Part shown: positions 39,214 through 49,028 of the stretch, in pieces
Position numbering within the stretch: position 1 is the stretch's first letter
How the letters are laid out: each line of letters begins with the position of its first letter
Source of the DNA: Fusobacterium gastrosuis
GTDB taxonomy: Bacteria > Fusobacteriota > Fusobacteriia > Fusobacteriales > Fusobacteriaceae
Reading direction: 5' to 3'
Length of the DNA stretch: 64,000 bases
NCBI RefSeq assembly: GCF_900095285.1
Contig: NZ_LT607734.1
Location: forward strand, 1,426,001-1,490,000
Made by a program: the position numbers and the translations under genes
The notes under the pieces: model-generated
The model's input: only the letters and a program-made list of their open reading frames with translations
Databases searched by the model: none
Told to the model about the DNA's origin: nothing

Positions 39214-40185
39214 ATGATAAATGTTTTTGTAGTAAAATATGGAATAGCATATGTACTAGATTTAATTTTAGGTGATCCTAGATGGATTTATCATCCTGTT
39301 GTTGCCATAGGAAAACTTATAAGTTTTTTAGAAAAAATATTATATAGGTTTAAAAATAAGATTTTAACAGGTTTTATTTTAAATATTATAACTTTAAGCC
39401 TAACATTTATAATATCACTGTTTTTTACATATTTAGGGGTATTTTTTGAAATTTTCTTTTTATTTACAACTTTAGCAACAAAAAGTTTAGCAGATGAAGG
39501 AAAAAAAGTTTATAGAATTTTGAAATCAGGAGATATTGAAAAAGCAAAAAAAGAACTATCTTACTTGGTTAGTAGAGATACGGCAAATTTATCTACAAAC
39601 AAAGTTATTATGAGTATAGTAGAAACTATCAGTGAAAATACAGTTGATGGCTTTGTATCTCCTGCTTTTTTTGCATTTTTAGGAAGCTTTTTTGAAGTAA
39701 CTATATTTGGAAAAGCTCTTTCTCTAGCCTTGCCTTTTACAATGACATATAAGGCTATAAATACTTTAGATTCAATGGTTGGATATAAAAATGAAAAATA
39801 TATTGAATTTGGAAAGTTTTCAGCTCGTGTAGATGATGTTGCAAATTTTATTCCAGCAAGATTGGCAGGACTTTTATTTGTACCTATTGCATGTATAATA
39901 TTGAGATATAATTTAAAAAATTCCTTAAAAATATTTTTTAGAGATAGAAATAAGCATTCAAGCCCTAATTCAGGGCAAAGTGAAGCAGCATATGCTGGAG
40001 CATTAGGAATACAATTTGGTGGTAAAATATCATATTTTGGAAAAGATTATGAAAAACCTACCATTGGAGATAAATTAAAGGAATTTGATTATGAAGATAT
40101 AAAAAAGGCGATATATTTACTTTATACAAGTTCTTTTGTAACAGTAGTAATATTTTTTACAGTGAAAATTTTGATAGAATTTTAA
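39214..40185 (+). CDS. cbiB: Adenosylcobinamide-phosphate synthase
   Basis: 323 residues of membrane-protein character. LDLILGDPRWIYHPVVAIGK is the family's N-terminal signature; SRDTANLSTNKVIMSIVETI, SENTVDGFVSPAFFAFLG and HSSPNSGQSEAAYAGALGIQ are also conserved. It attaches the aminopropanol phosphate (or aminopropanol) arm to cobyric acid in the membrane. 28 bp after cbiP and 14 bp before cobD, the enzyme that makes its substrate. Confidence 0.95.
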   Translation: MINVFVVKYGIAYVLDLILGDPRWIYHPVVAIGKLISFLEKILYRFKNKILTGFILNIITLSLTFIISLFFTYLGVFFEIFFLFTTLATKSLADEGKKVYRILKSGDIEKAKKELSYLVSRDTANLSTNKVIMSIVETISENTVDGFVSPAFFAFLGSFFEVTIFGKALSLALPFTMTYKAINTLDSMVGYKNEKYIEFGKFSARVDDVANFIPARLAGLLFVPIACIILRYNLKNSLKIFFRDRNKHSSPNSGQSEAAYAGALGIQFGGKISYFGKDYEKPTIGDKLKEFDYEDIKKAIYLLYTSSFVTVVIFFTVKILIEF

Positions 40186-40199
40186 ATTAGGAGAATACT

Positions 40200-41273
40200 A
40201 TGGACTTACATGGAGGAAATATTTATAAATTAGAGAGAATAGGGAAAAAAAATATTTTAGATTATAGTTCAAATATAAATCCTTTTGGTATACCTCAAAA
40301 ATTTATAGATAAAGTCAAAGAAAATTTTGAGCTATTAACAAAGTATCCTGATCCTGATTACATAGAGTTGAGAGAAAAAATAGCAACACACAATAATTTA
40401 AAGTTTGAAAATGTTATTGTAGGGAACGGAGCAACTGAAATTTTATTTTTATATATGAGAGCAATGAAGCCTAAAAAAGTTTTGTTATTAGCACCTTGTT
40501 TTGCAGAATATAAGAGAGCTTTAGACTCTGTTCAGGCAGAGATAGATTATTTTGAGTTGGAAGAAGAAAAAGATTTCGTAGTGGATATTGAAAAATTAAT
40601 AAACACAGTGAAATCAAAAGAATATGATTTAGTTCTATTATGTAATCCTAATAATCCAACAGGGAAATTTATTGACTTAAAAGAGCTCTATAAATTAAAA
40701 AAGTGTATTGAAGAAAAAAATATAAATTTATTCATAGATGAAGCATTTATTGAATTTGTTGATAATTGGAGAGAAAAAACAGCTGTACTGCTAAAATCAA
40801 AAAATATTTTTATCATGAGGGCTTTCACAAAATTCTTTGCTATACCGGGGCTTAGATTAGGATATGGGCTTAGCTATAATGAGGAAATATTAGAGAAAAT
40901 GTGGGTTGAAAAAGAACCTTGGTCTGTGAATAGTTTCGCAAATTTAGCAGGACTTAGTATGCTTGATGATAAAGGATATATTGAAAAAACAGAAAAATGG
41001 ATAGCTAAAGAAAAGAAATTTATGTATGAAGAATTATCTACATTTCAAAATATAAAGGTATATAAAACTGAATGTAATTTTATTTTGATAAAATTATTTA
41101 ATATGAGTTCGCAAAATTTGAGAGAACAGATGATAGAGAAAAATATTTTAATAAGAGATGCATCTAATTTTAAGTTTTTAGATTATAGATATGTTAGGCT
41201 AGCTATCAAAGATAGAGAGTCAAATTTGAAATTACTTGAAAAATTATCTGAAGTTGTAGAATGGAGAGGATAA
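40200..41273 (+). CDS. cobD: L-threonine-O-3-phosphate decarboxylase
   Basis: 357 residues, AGGAG site. LHGGNIYKLERI and DYSSNINPFGIPQKF open the protein. VIVGNGATEILFLYMRAM, LCNPNNPTGKFIDL and the pyridoxal-lysine region MRAFTKFFAIPGLRLGYG show the aminotransferase I fold typical of CobD. It produces (R)-1-amino-2-propanol phosphate for the nucleotide loop arm, used by CbiB just upstream. Histidinol-phosphate aminotransferases look alike, but the operon decides. Confidence 0.93.
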   Translation: MDLHGGNIYKLERIGKKNILDYSSNINPFGIPQKFIDKVKENFELLTKYPDPDYIELREKIATHNNLKFENVIVGNGATEILFLYMRAMKPKKVLLLAPCFAEYKRALDSVQAEIDYFELEEEKDFVVDIEKLINTVKSKEYDLVLLCNPNNPTGKFIDLKELYKLKKCIEEKNINLFIDEAFIEFVDNWREKTAVLLKSKNIFIMRAFTKFFAIPGLRLGYGLSYNEEILEKMWVEKEPWSVNSFANLAGLSMLDDKGYIEKTEKWIAKEKKFMYEELSTFQNIKVYKTECNFILIKLFNMSSQNLREQMIEKNILIRDASNFKFLDYRYVRLAIKDRESNLKLLEKLSEVVEWRG

Positions 41274-41274
41274 A

Positions 41275-42615
41275 ATGAAAGCATTTATGTTGGCAGGAGT
41301 AAGCAGTGGAATAGGAAAGACTACCATTTCAATGGCACTTATGTCAGTTTTTAAAAATGTTTCACCATTTAAAGTTGGACCAGATTACATAGATCCAACT
41401 TTTCATCAATTTATAACAGGAAATAAAAGTTATAATTTAGATTTATTTATGATGGGAGATGCAGGGGTTAGATATAGTTTTTTTAAACATCAGAAAGATA
41501 TCTCAATAGTTGAAGGCGTAATGGGTCTTTATGATGGTATAGATAATTCACTTGATAATAATAGTTCAGCACATGTATCAAGAGTTTTAGGCTTACCTGT
41601 AATCTTAGTTGTAGACGGTGTTGGAAAGTCTACAAGTATAGCAGCACAAGTATTAGGTTATAAAATGCTTGATACTAGAGTTAATATAGCAGGGGTTATT
41701 ATAAACAAAGTGGCAAGTGCCAAAACTTATGAAATTTTTAAAGAAGCAATTGAAAATTATGCTGGAATAAAATGCTTAGGTTTTTTATTAAAAAATGATG
41801 AGCTTAATATTTCAAGTAGACACTTAGGTTTATTACAAGCAAATGAAGTTAATGATTTAGAAAATAAAATAGAAGTTTTAAAGAAAATAGCTTTGGAGAA
41901 TATTGATATAAAGGCAATAGAAAAAATAGCAACAGAGCAATGTAAATATGTAAATGTAAGAAAAGAGGATGCAGTTTATCCTTTTATGCTTGAAGAGATG
42001 AAAGATAAATATAAGAATAAAATAATTGCAATTGCAAGAGATTCTGCTTTTTCATTTTACTATAATGACAACATAGAATTTTTAGAATATATGGGTTTTG
42101 ATATTAGATATTTTTCACCTATCAAGGATGAGTTTGTACCTAGATGTGATGTGATGTATTTTGGCGGAGGTTATCCTGAAAATTTTGCAAAAGAACTTTC
42201 TGAAAATAAAACTATGATAGAATCTATTAAGAAAAAATACGAAGAAGGAGTAAAAATATTTGCAGAATGTGGAGGCTTTATGTATTTAAGCCAAGGTATA
42301 GAGCAGTTAAATGGAGAGTTTTATTCTATGTGTAATCTAGTGCCTTGTATCGTTAACATGACCAATAAACTTGATATTTCAAGATTTGGATATATATCAA
42401 TTAATAGAAAGGATGATAACAATAAAAAATTAGCAAAAGGACATGAATTTCATTATTCTAAAATAAAATTTGTATCAGAAGATACAAGAATTTTTAAAGC
42501 ATATAAGAAAGATGGAAGAAATTGGGAATGTATATTCAATAGTAAAAACTTATATGCTGGTTATCCACATTTACACTTTTTTGAAAGCTATAAGTTTATA
42601 GAAGAGGTATTTTAA
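41275..42615 (+). CDS. cbiA: Cobyrinic acid a,c-diamide synthase
   Basis: 446 residues, start one base after the cobD stop. MLAGVSSGIGKTTISMALMS is the ATP loop, PFKVGPDYIDPTFHQFITG the substrate motif, and VEGVMGLYDGID and VLVVDGVGKSTSIAAQ-like stretches follow. The C-terminal amidotransferase has YFGGGYPENFAKEL and FAECGGFMYLSQG with the catalytic cysteine, and a late GHEFHYS. It amidates the a and c side chains. Its stop overlaps the fic start (ATGA-type). Confidence 0.95.
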   Translation: MKAFMLAGVSSGIGKTTISMALMSVFKNVSPFKVGPDYIDPTFHQFITGNKSYNLDLFMMGDAGVRYSFFKHQKDISIVEGVMGLYDGIDNSLDNNSSAHVSRVLGLPVILVVDGVGKSTSIAAQVLGYKMLDTRVNIAGVIINKVASAKTYEIFKEAIENYAGIKCLGFLLKNDELNISSRHLGLLQANEVNDLENKIEVLKKIALENIDIKAIEKIATEQCKYVNVRKEDAVYPFMLEEMKDKYKNKIIAIARDSAFSFYYNDNIEFLEYMGFDIRYFSPIKDEFVPRCDVMYFGGGYPENFAKELSENKTMIESIKKKYEEGVKIFAECGGFMYLSQGIEQLNGEFYSMCNLVPCIVNMTNKLDISRFGYISINRKDDNNKKLAKGHEFHYSKIKFVSEDTRIFKAYKKDGRNWECIFNSKNLYAGYPHLHFFESYKFIEEVF

Positions 42616-43607
42616 TGAAAAAAGAAAATCTACCACCTTTTAAAATAACGAATGAAATACTTACTTTAATATATGAAATAGGGGAACTTATTGGAAAAAT
42701 AAGTGTGACTCAAGAATTTGAGAAAAATTTAATATTAAGAAGAGAAAATAGAATAAAAACTATTTATTCATCGTTAGCCATAGAGCAGAATACTTTAACA
42801 TTAGAACAAGTGACGGATGTAATAAATGGAAAAAGAGTTTTAGCACCTCTCAAAGATATAAAAGAGGTTCAAAATGCCTATGAAATATATGAAAGACTTG
42901 ATGAACTAAATGATAACTCAGTAAAAGATTTATTGCTAGCCCATAAAATAATGACAAGTGAATTAATAAAAGAAAATGGGAAATTTAGAAGCAAGAATGC
43001 AGGAGTTTATCAAGGAGAAAAATTAATACATATGGGAAGTATGCCAGCTCATATACCAGAATTAATAAATAATTTATTTTTGTGGCTTAAAAATAGCAAA
43101 GAGCATCCTTTAATAAAAGCAGCTGTTTTTCACTATGAATTTGAATTTATACATCCATTTCAGGATGGAAATGGTAGAATAGGCAGGTTATGGCATACTC
43201 TTATTCTTTCAAAGTGGAAAGATTTTTTTGGGTGGCTGCCAATAGAAAGTTTGGTACAAAAATATCAAAAAGAATATTATACTGCAATAAACAATTCAAA
43301 CAGAGATGGAGAATCCACAGAATTTATTTTATTTATGCTAAAAATTATTAATGAAACTTTAATTGAATTGATAGAAAACCAAAAAATGACCGATAAAACG
43401 ACCGATAAAATGACCGATAAAAATAAAAAAAGAATTGAAGTAATTCTAAAATATTTAAGTCAAAAAAACTATATTGACAATAAAGAAGCACAAAACTTGT
43501 TGGATGTTTCAGAAGCAACAGCGAAGAGGTTTTTAAATAAATTGGTTAAGGAAAATATTTTAGAAGCTGTTGGGGAATATAAAGCAAGAAAATATATTAA
43601 AAAATAA
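42615..43607 (+). CDS. Fic/DOC family protein with N-terminal Fic_N and C-terminal winged helix
   Basis: 330 residues. RENRIKTIYSSLAIEQNTLT is the Fic_N inhibitory-type segment (S/T-x-x-x-E/Q-N-like), and HPFQDGNGRIGRLWHTLI is an intact HPFxDGNGRxxR catalytic loop near residue 185. A 12-bp tandem repeat encodes a TDKT-TDKM-TDKN linker before a C-terminal winged helix (VSEATAKRFLNKLVKENILE). Such proteins AMPylate other proteins, often themselves. It overlaps cbiA by one base but has no known part in cobalamin synthesis; probably an inserted gene. Confidence 0.88.
   Translation: MKKENLPPFKITNEILTLIYEIGELIGKISVTQEFEKNLILRRENRIKTIYSSLAIEQNTLTLEQVTDVINGKRVLAPLKDIKEVQNAYEIYERLDELNDNSVKDLLLAHKIMTSELIKENGKFRSKNAGVYQGEKLIHMGSMPAHIPELINNLFLWLKNSKEHPLIKAAVFHYEFEFIHPFQDGNGRIGRLWHTLILSKWKDFFGWLPIESLVQKYQKEYYTAINNSNRDGESTEFILFMLKIINETLIELIENQKMTDKTTDKMTDKNKKRIEVILKYLSQKNYIDNKEAQNLLDVSEATAKRFLNKLVKENILEAVGEYKARKYIKK
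43389..43424 (+). repeat. 12-bp tandem repeat in the fic linker
   Basis: ACCGATAAAACG, ACCGATAAAATG and ACCGATAAAAAT in tandem, encoding three TDK units. Changes in copy number stay in frame and would alter linker length. Confidence 0.75.
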
Positions 43608-43630
43608 TAGAAAAATTAGAGGTGATATCA

Positions 43631-44275
43631 ATGAGTTATATAAAAGTACCAGGAGATATAGAAAAAAAAAGTTTTGAGATTATTGAAGAAGAATTAGGAG
43701 ATAAAGTGAAAAAATTCTCTGAAAAAGAATTACCTATTGTTAAAAGAATAATACATACTTCGGCAGATTTTGAATATGCAGATTTAATAGAATTTCAAAA
43801 TAATGCTATTGAAAGTGGATTAAATGCCTTAGAAAATGGATGTAAAATTTATTGTGATACAAATATGATAGTAAACGGATTGAGCAAACCAGCTCTTTCT
43901 GAGTTTAATTGTTCGGCTTATTGCCTAGTTTCAGACAAAGAAGTAATTGAAGAGGCTAAAAAAGAAGGCTTAACTAGATCAATCGTAGGAATGAGAAAAG
44001 CAGGAAAAGATCCTGAAACAAAAATATTTATTATTGGAAATGCACCAACAGCACTTTTCCAATTAAAAGAAATGATAGAAAAAGGGGAAATTGAAAAACC
44101 TGAACTTGTAATTGGAGTCCCAGTTGGCTTTGTTGGAGCAGCTGAATCAAAAGAAGAATTTAAAAAATTAGGCTTACCATACATCACAATAAATGGTAGA
44201 AAAGGTGGAAGTACAATAGGTGTAGGAATATTACACGGAATAATATATCAAAGTTATAAAAGAGAAGGCTTCTAG
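43631..44275 (+). CDS. cbiC: Precorrin/cobalt-precorrin-8 methylmutase
   Basis: 214 residues from the ATG at 43631 (AGAGGTG upstream; a GTG three codons earlier overlaps it). PGDIEKKSFEIIEEE, VKRIIHTSADFEYADLIEF (with the catalytic histidine), IYCDTNMIVNGLSK and PVGFVGAAESKEEF are family hallmarks. It migrates the C-11 methyl to C-12 to give cobyrinate. It resumes the cbi series 24 bp after fic. Confidence 0.95.
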   Translation: MSYIKVPGDIEKKSFEIIEEELGDKVKKFSEKELPIVKRIIHTSADFEYADLIEFQNNAIESGLNALENGCKIYCDTNMIVNGLSKPALSEFNCSAYCLVSDKEVIEEAKKEGLTRSIVGMRKAGKDPETKIFIIGNAPTALFQLKEMIEKGEIEKPELVIGVPVGFVGAAESKEEFKKLGLPYITINGRKGGSTIGVGILHGIIYQSYKREGF

Positions 44276-44296
44276 AAAATTAGACGGGAGATTCTT

Positions 44297-45424
44297 ATGG
44301 AAAAAGAATTAAGAAATGGTTATACGACTGGAACTTGTGCAGCAGTGGCTGTAAAAGCTGCTTTAGAAGCTTTAGTTTATGGTAAAAAAAATAATGAGAT
44401 TGAAATAACAACATTAAATAATACTACTCTTAAAATTCCTGTACAAAGATTGAGAGTTAGAAACAATTTTGCAAGTTGTGCCATACAAAAATATGCAGGT
44501 GATGATCCAGATGTTACAGATGGGATAAGTATTTGTGCTAAGGTACAATTAGTAGAGAAACTTCCACAAATTGACAGAGGAGCTTACTATGATAACTGTG
44601 TTATTGTGGGAGGTCGTGGTGTAGGACTAGTGACTAAAAAAGGCTTACAAATTGCTATTGGAAAGTCTGCAATCAATCCCGGACCACAAAAAATGATAAC
44701 CACTATTGTAAACGATATATTAGTAGATAGTGAGTATAAAGCAATTATAACAATATATATTCCAGAAGGAAGAGCTAAGGCTATCAAAACTTATAATCCA
44801 AAAATGGGGGTTATAGGTGGTATATCGGTTTTAGGTACAACGGGAATTGTGAAAGCTATGAGTGAGGAAGCGTTAAAGAAATCAATGTTTGCTGAACTTA
44901 AAGTTATGAGAGAAGATAAAGATAGAGATTGGGTAATATTTGCATTTGGGAATTATGGAGAACGACATTGTCAAAAAATTGGGCTTGATACTGAACAAAT
45001 GATAATTATTAGTAATTTTGTTGGTTTTATGATTGAATCTGCTGTAAAACTTGGTTTTAAAAAAATTATAATGCTTGGACATATAAGTAAGGCTATAAAA
45101 GTTGCTGGTGGAATATTCAATACTCATAGTAGAGTAGCAGATGCAAGAATGGAAATAATGGGAGCTAATGCTTTTTTAGTGAGAGAAAAACCTGAGATTA
45201 TTGAGAAAATTTTAAATTCAAATACTATTGAAGAAGCCTGTGATTATGTAGAGAATACTCAAATTTATAATTTAATAGCAAATAAAGTTGCTAAAAAAAT
45301 GCAAGAATATGCAAGAGCAGATATAGAAGTTTCTGCTGCTATATTCTCTTTTAAAGGGGAAACACTAGCAGAAAGTGAAAACTATGAAAGAATGGTTGGT
45401 GAATGTTTTGCAAAATCAAAATAA
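44297..45424 (+). CDS. cbiD: Cobalt-precorrin-5B C1-methyltransferase
   Basis: 375 residues. LRNGYTTGTCAAVAVKAALE is the family's opening motif; DDPDVTDGISICAKVQL, GRGVGLVTKKGLQIAIGKSA and AINPGPQKMI follow; the GHISKAIKVAGGIFNTHSRV block is also conserved. It methylates C-1 in the anaerobic corrin pathway, which marks this locus as oxygen-independent. Its end overlaps the cbiE start region. Confidence 0.95.
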   Translation: MEKELRNGYTTGTCAAVAVKAALEALVYGKKNNEIEITTLNNTTLKIPVQRLRVRNNFASCAIQKYAGDDPDVTDGISICAKVQLVEKLPQIDRGAYYDNCVIVGGRGVGLVTKKGLQIAIGKSAINPGPQKMITTIVNDILVDSEYKAIITIYIPEGRAKAIKTYNPKMGVIGGISVLGTTGIVKAMSEEALKKSMFAELKVMREDKDRDWVIFAFGNYGERHCQKIGLDTEQMIIISNFVGFMIESAVKLGFKKIIMLGHISKAIKVAGGIFNTHSRVADARMEIMGANAFLVREKPEIIEKILNSNTIEEACDYVENTQIYNLIANKVAKKMQEYARADIEVSAAIFSFKGETLAESENYERMVGECFAKSK

Positions 45425-46067
45425 GATAAATGTGGTGGGACTCGGTCCTGGAAATATAAAATATCTCTCTACCGCTGGAATTGAAACTATAAAGGAAGCA
45501 GAAATTGTGGTTGGAAGCATAAGACAACTTTCTGATTTAAAATCTATTATTTCTGAAAAACAAGAAGTATATATTTTAGGGAAATTAGCTGAGTTAATCG
45601 CTTATTTAAAAGAAAATATAGAAAAAAATATAACAATTATAGTTTCAGGAGATACAGGTTATTATAGCTTAGTTCCTTACTTATCAAAAAATTTATCTAA
45701 GGATATTCTAAATATTGTACCCAATATTTCATCTTATCAGTATTTATTTTCTAAGCTGGGAGAAAATTGGCAAAATTTTAGATTGGCAAGTGTACATGGG
45801 CGAGAATTTGACTATGTCAAACATATAAATGATATAGAAAATTCTGGTTTAATATTATTAACAGATGATGTTCAAAATCCTTATGAAATAGCTAAAAAGT
45901 TATATAGCTTAGGTATAAGAAATTTAACTATTATTGTAGGTGAAAATTTATCCTATGACAATGAAAAAATCACTATATTAGAGATTGAAGATTATGAAAA
46001 ATTAAATAGAAAATTTGATATGAATGTTTTAGTTTTAAAGAAAGGAGAAAACTATGGAAAAGAATAG
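45384..46067 (+). CDS. cbiE: Cobalt-precorrin-7 C5-methyltransferase
   Basis: 227 residues if started at the ATG at 45384, inside the end of cbiD. KINVVGLGPGNIKYLSTAGI is the tetrapyrrole methylase start, GDTGYYSLVPYL the SAM-site loop and SSYQYLFSKLGENW a later conserved stretch. A shorter start near the INVVGLGPG segment is possible. It acts with CbiT (45 kb-47.6 kb) on the C-5/C-15 methylations. Stop overlaps the next gene. Confidence 0.9.
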   Translation: MKEWLVNVLQNQNKINVVGLGPGNIKYLSTAGIETIKEAEIVVGSIRQLSDLKSIISEKQEVYILGKLAELIAYLKENIEKNITIIVSGDTGYYSLVPYLSKNLSKDILNIVPNISSYQYLFSKLGENWQNFRLASVHGREFDYVKHINDIENSGLILLTDDVQNPYEIAKKLYSLGIRNLTIIVGENLSYDNEKITILEIEDYEKLNRKFDMNVLVLKKGENYGKE

Positions 46068-47019
46068 AGTAAAAATATTATTTTTAGATAGAAATGCAGT
46101 AGGTCCTTTTGAATTAAAAGATATATTTTCAAAATATGGTGAATATACAGAGCTTAATCTTACAAATGATGATGATATAGCATCTTATTTAAAAGATTAT
46201 GATGTTGTTATCTTAAATAGAATTAGATTAGGAAAAAAAGAATTTGAAAAAGCTCCACATTTAAAATTGGTTTTATTAACTGGAACAGGATATAATCACA
46301 TTGATTTAGTTGCAGCTAAAGAATGCGGAGTAACAGTTGCTAATGTAGAGAATTATTCTACTAATTCAGTATCCCAACTCACAATGACACTTTTATTAAA
46401 TGAATTAACAAAAGTAGAAAAGTTAAGTCAAGAAGTTAAAAAAAATAAATGGAATGAAATTTCTAACAAAATGGATACATATTATCATGTAGACACGGAA
46501 GATAAAGTTTTAGGGATTTTAGGATATGGAAATATAGGAAGAAAAGTAGAACAATATGCTAAAAGTTTTGGTATGAAAGTTATGGTTGCTAAAATACCGG
46601 GAAGAGAATACAAAGATGATATAGAAAATAGATTTTCCTTAGAGGAAGTGTTAGAAAAATGCGATGTATTATCTATTCATGCACCTTTAAGTGATTTTAC
46701 AAGAAATTTGATAAATTTGGATAAAATAAAAAAAATGAAAAAATCTGCAATAATTTTAAATTTAGGTAGAGGTCCTATAATAAATGAAGAAGATTTATAT
46801 TATGCTTTAAAAAATAAAATAATTGCTTCAGCTGCAACTGATGTAATGACGACAGAACCTCCTCAAAATGATTGTAAGTTACTTGAACTAGATAATTTTA
46901 CAGTAACTCCACATTTAGCTTGGAAATCATTAAAAAGTGTGGAAAGACTTTTTGCAGCAATTGAAAATAATCTAAATTTATTTTTAGAAAATAAATTAAT
47001 AGGTCTAGAAAGTAAGTAA
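46054..47019 (+). CDS. D-2-hydroxyacid dehydrogenase
   Basis: 321 residues, AAAGGAG site, overlapping cbiE by 14 nt. The NAD-binding loop GILGYGNIGRKVEQYAKSFG (residues ~150-169) and the catalytic trio are visible: arginine in NLGRGPIINEEDL, glutamate in MTTEPPQNDCK and histidine in TPHLAW. Closest in look to glycerate/hydroxypyruvate-type enzymes; substrate not determinable. It lies between cbiE and cbiT although it has no known corrin role, possibly a captured metabolic gene. Confidence 0.88.
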   Translation: MEKNRVKILFLDRNAVGPFELKDIFSKYGEYTELNLTNDDDIASYLKDYDVVILNRIRLGKKEFEKAPHLKLVLLTGTGYNHIDLVAAKECGVTVANVENYSTNSVSQLTMTLLLNELTKVEKLSQEVKKNKWNEISNKMDTYYHVDTEDKVLGILGYGNIGRKVEQYAKSFGMKVMVAKIPGREYKDDIENRFSLEEVLEKCDVLSIHAPLSDFTRNLINLDKIKKMKKSAIILNLGRGPIINEEDLYYALKNKIIASAATDVMTTEPPQNDCKLLELDNFTVTPHLAWKSLKSVERLFAAIENNLNLFLENKLIGLESK

Positions 47020-47044
47020 ATAAGTTTTAAATGAAAGGATAATT

Positions 47045-47617
47045 ATGCACATATATGATAAGGATTTTACTCAAACAGAATTACCAATGACAAAGCAAGA
47101 AATAAGAGCAATTTCTATTGCCAAACTTATGTTAAAACCCAATTCAATTTTAATTGATGTGGGAGCAGGAACAGGAACGATTGGGATAGAAGCTGCAACT
47201 TATATGCCACAAGGAAAAGTTTATGCTATTGAGAAAGAAGAAAAAGGCTTGGACACGATAAAATTAAACGCAGAGAGATTTGAACTTAAAAATTTTGAAT
47301 TAATACATGGTAAAGCACCGGATGTTATACCTAATATTGCTTATGATAAAATGTTTATAGGCGGTTCAACTGGTGGGCTTGATGAAATTATAAATCATTT
47401 TATGACTTATGCAACAGACAGGGCAATACTTGTTATAAATTGTATAACTTTGGAAACTCAATCCAAGGCTATTGAAATTTTAAAAGAAAAAGGATTTAAA
47501 GATATAGAAATTATAACTGTCACAGTTGGTAGAGCAAAAAAAGTAGGACCATACACTATGATGTTTGGAGAAAATCCTATATGTATAATCAAAGTTATAA
47601 AAAGAAATTCTAATTAA
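47045..47617 (+). CDS. cbiT: Cobalt-precorrin-6B C15-methyltransferase (decarboxylating)
   Basis: 190 residues. MTKQEIRAISIAKLMLKPNS precedes the SAM-binding loop LIDVGAGTGTIGIEAATYMP; FIGGSTGGLDEIINHF and GRAKKVGPYTMM are typical of CbiT. It decarboxylates and methylates ring C, working with CbiE. Followed by an AT-rich gap with an AGGAA/TTCCT inverted repeat (about 47665-47690) that may end the first part of the operon. Confidence 0.92.
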   Translation: MHIYDKDFTQTELPMTKQEIRAISIAKLMLKPNSILIDVGAGTGTIGIEAATYMPQGKVYAIEKEEKGLDTIKLNAERFELKNFELIHGKAPDVIPNIAYDKMFIGGSTGGLDEIINHFMTYATDRAILVINCITLETQSKAIEILKEKGFKDIEIITVTVGRAKKVGPYTMMFGENPICIIKVIKRNSN

Positions 47618-47687
47618 AATCAAAAATTCGGAATGTAATCTTAAAAAAAATAAAAAATAAAATTTTTAGGAATTTATTCCTTAAAAT

Positions 47688-47716
47688 TTGAATTTTTCTT
47701 AAAAATAAGCTATAAT
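47688..47716 (+). promoter_or_regulatory. Promoter of the DUF4143 ATPase gene
   Basis: TTGAAT (47688-47693), 17 nt, TATAAT (47711-47716), 23 bp before the ATG. It indicates separate transcription from the cobalamin genes. Confidence 0.6.
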
Positions 47717-47739
47717 TAAAAGAAAAAAGAGGTATAGCT

Positions 47740-48981
47740 ATGATAAGAATAGATAGGAAAGAATACTTAGATTTTTTAATAAAATCAAAAGACAAGCAAA
47801 TAATAAAAGTTGTATCAGGTGTAAGAAGATGTGGCAAATCTACTCTTTTTGAAATATATAAAGATTATTTACTTGAAAACGGAGTTGAGAAAATTCAAAT
47901 AATATCTATCAATTTTGAAGATATGGATTATGAAGAACTTACAGACTATAAAAAACTTTATGAATATATAAAGTCTAAAATGCTTAAAGATAAAAAAAAT
48001 TATATATTTTTAGACGAAATTCAACATGTGGAAAACTTTGAAAAAGTTGTAGATAGTCTTTTTATAAAAGAAAATACTGATTTATATATAACAGGTTCCA
48101 ATGCTTATTTTATGTCAAGTGAATTAGCAACTCTTTTAAGTGGGCGTTATATAGAATTAAAAATGCTGCCTTTATCTTTTAAAGAATATTATCAAGCTAA
48201 ACTAGAATATGAAAAATTGGATGAAAAAGAAAATAAACTATTGAAAACACTTATGCAATATTACAATGAATATATAGTTAATAGTTCTTTTCCTTATACT
48301 TTACAATTAAATAATAATTTAAAAAATATATATGAATACTTAGCAGGAATATATAATTCAGTGCTTTTAAAAGATATAGTGACAAGGTTAAAAATTTCAG
48401 ATGTAATGAGGCTTGAAAGCGTTGTCAAATATATATTTGATAATATTGGAAATTTGACTTCAATATCAAAAATTGGAAATACTTTAACTTCAATAGGAAG
48501 AAAAACTGATACAAAGACTGTTGAAAAATATATAAGAGGGCTTGTAGATAGTTTACTTGTATATGAAGTTAATAGATATAATATAAAGGGAAAAGAATTT
48601 TTATCAACATTATCAAAATATTATGTTGCAGATTTGGGGCTTAGACAAATGATTCTAGGCAATAGAAACATAGATATGGGGCATATATTAGAAAATATAA
48701 TTTATCTTGAATTGCTTAGAAGAAAAGGCAGTGTCTATGTTGGACAATTTGATAAAAAAGAAATTGATTTTGTTGTTATCAATTCAAATGAAGTTGAATA
48801 CTATCAAGTTGCTTTAACTATCTTAGATGAAAATACTCGAAAAAGAGAACTAGAACCTTTAAAAAATATAAAAGATAATTATCCAAAATATTTAATCACT
48901 ATGGATACTTTTCCTCCTAATTCAGATTTTTATGGAATAAAAATTATTAATGCTTTGGAGTGGCTGTTGGAAGAAAATTAA
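47740..48981 (+). CDS. AAA ATPase with DUF4143 domain
   Basis: 413 residues, AGAGG site. IIKVVSGVRRCGKSTLFEIY (residues ~20-39) is the AAA_14 Walker A, NYIFLDEIQHVENFEKVVDS the Walker B, and LYITGSNAYFMSSELATLLS a sensor region. The second half (SVLLKDIVTRLKISDVMRLE, KYYVADLGLRQMIL, GSVYVGQFDKKEIDFVVI) is DUF4143, nuclease-like in shape. This common bacterial family has no settled role. It interrupts the cobalamin locus with its own promoter. Confidence 0.88.
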   Translation: MIRIDRKEYLDFLIKSKDKQIIKVVSGVRRCGKSTLFEIYKDYLLENGVEKIQIISINFEDMDYEELTDYKKLYEYIKSKMLKDKKNYIFLDEIQHVENFEKVVDSLFIKENTDLYITGSNAYFMSSELATLLSGRYIELKMLPLSFKEYYQAKLEYEKLDEKENKLLKTLMQYYNEYIVNSSFPYTLQLNNNLKNIYEYLAGIYNSVLLKDIVTRLKISDVMRLESVVKYIFDNIGNLTSISKIGNTLTSIGRKTDTKTVEKYIRGLVDSLLVYEVNRYNIKGKEFLSTLSKYYVADLGLRQMILGNRNIDMGHILENIIYLELLRRKGSVYVGQFDKKEIDFVVINSNEVEYYQVALTILDENTRKRELEPLKNIKDNYPKYLITMDTFPPNSDFYGIKIINALEWLLEEN

Positions 48982-49028
48982 TTTTTTATAAGTAAATATT
49001 TAAAAATTTCATAGGAGAGTAAACATTA

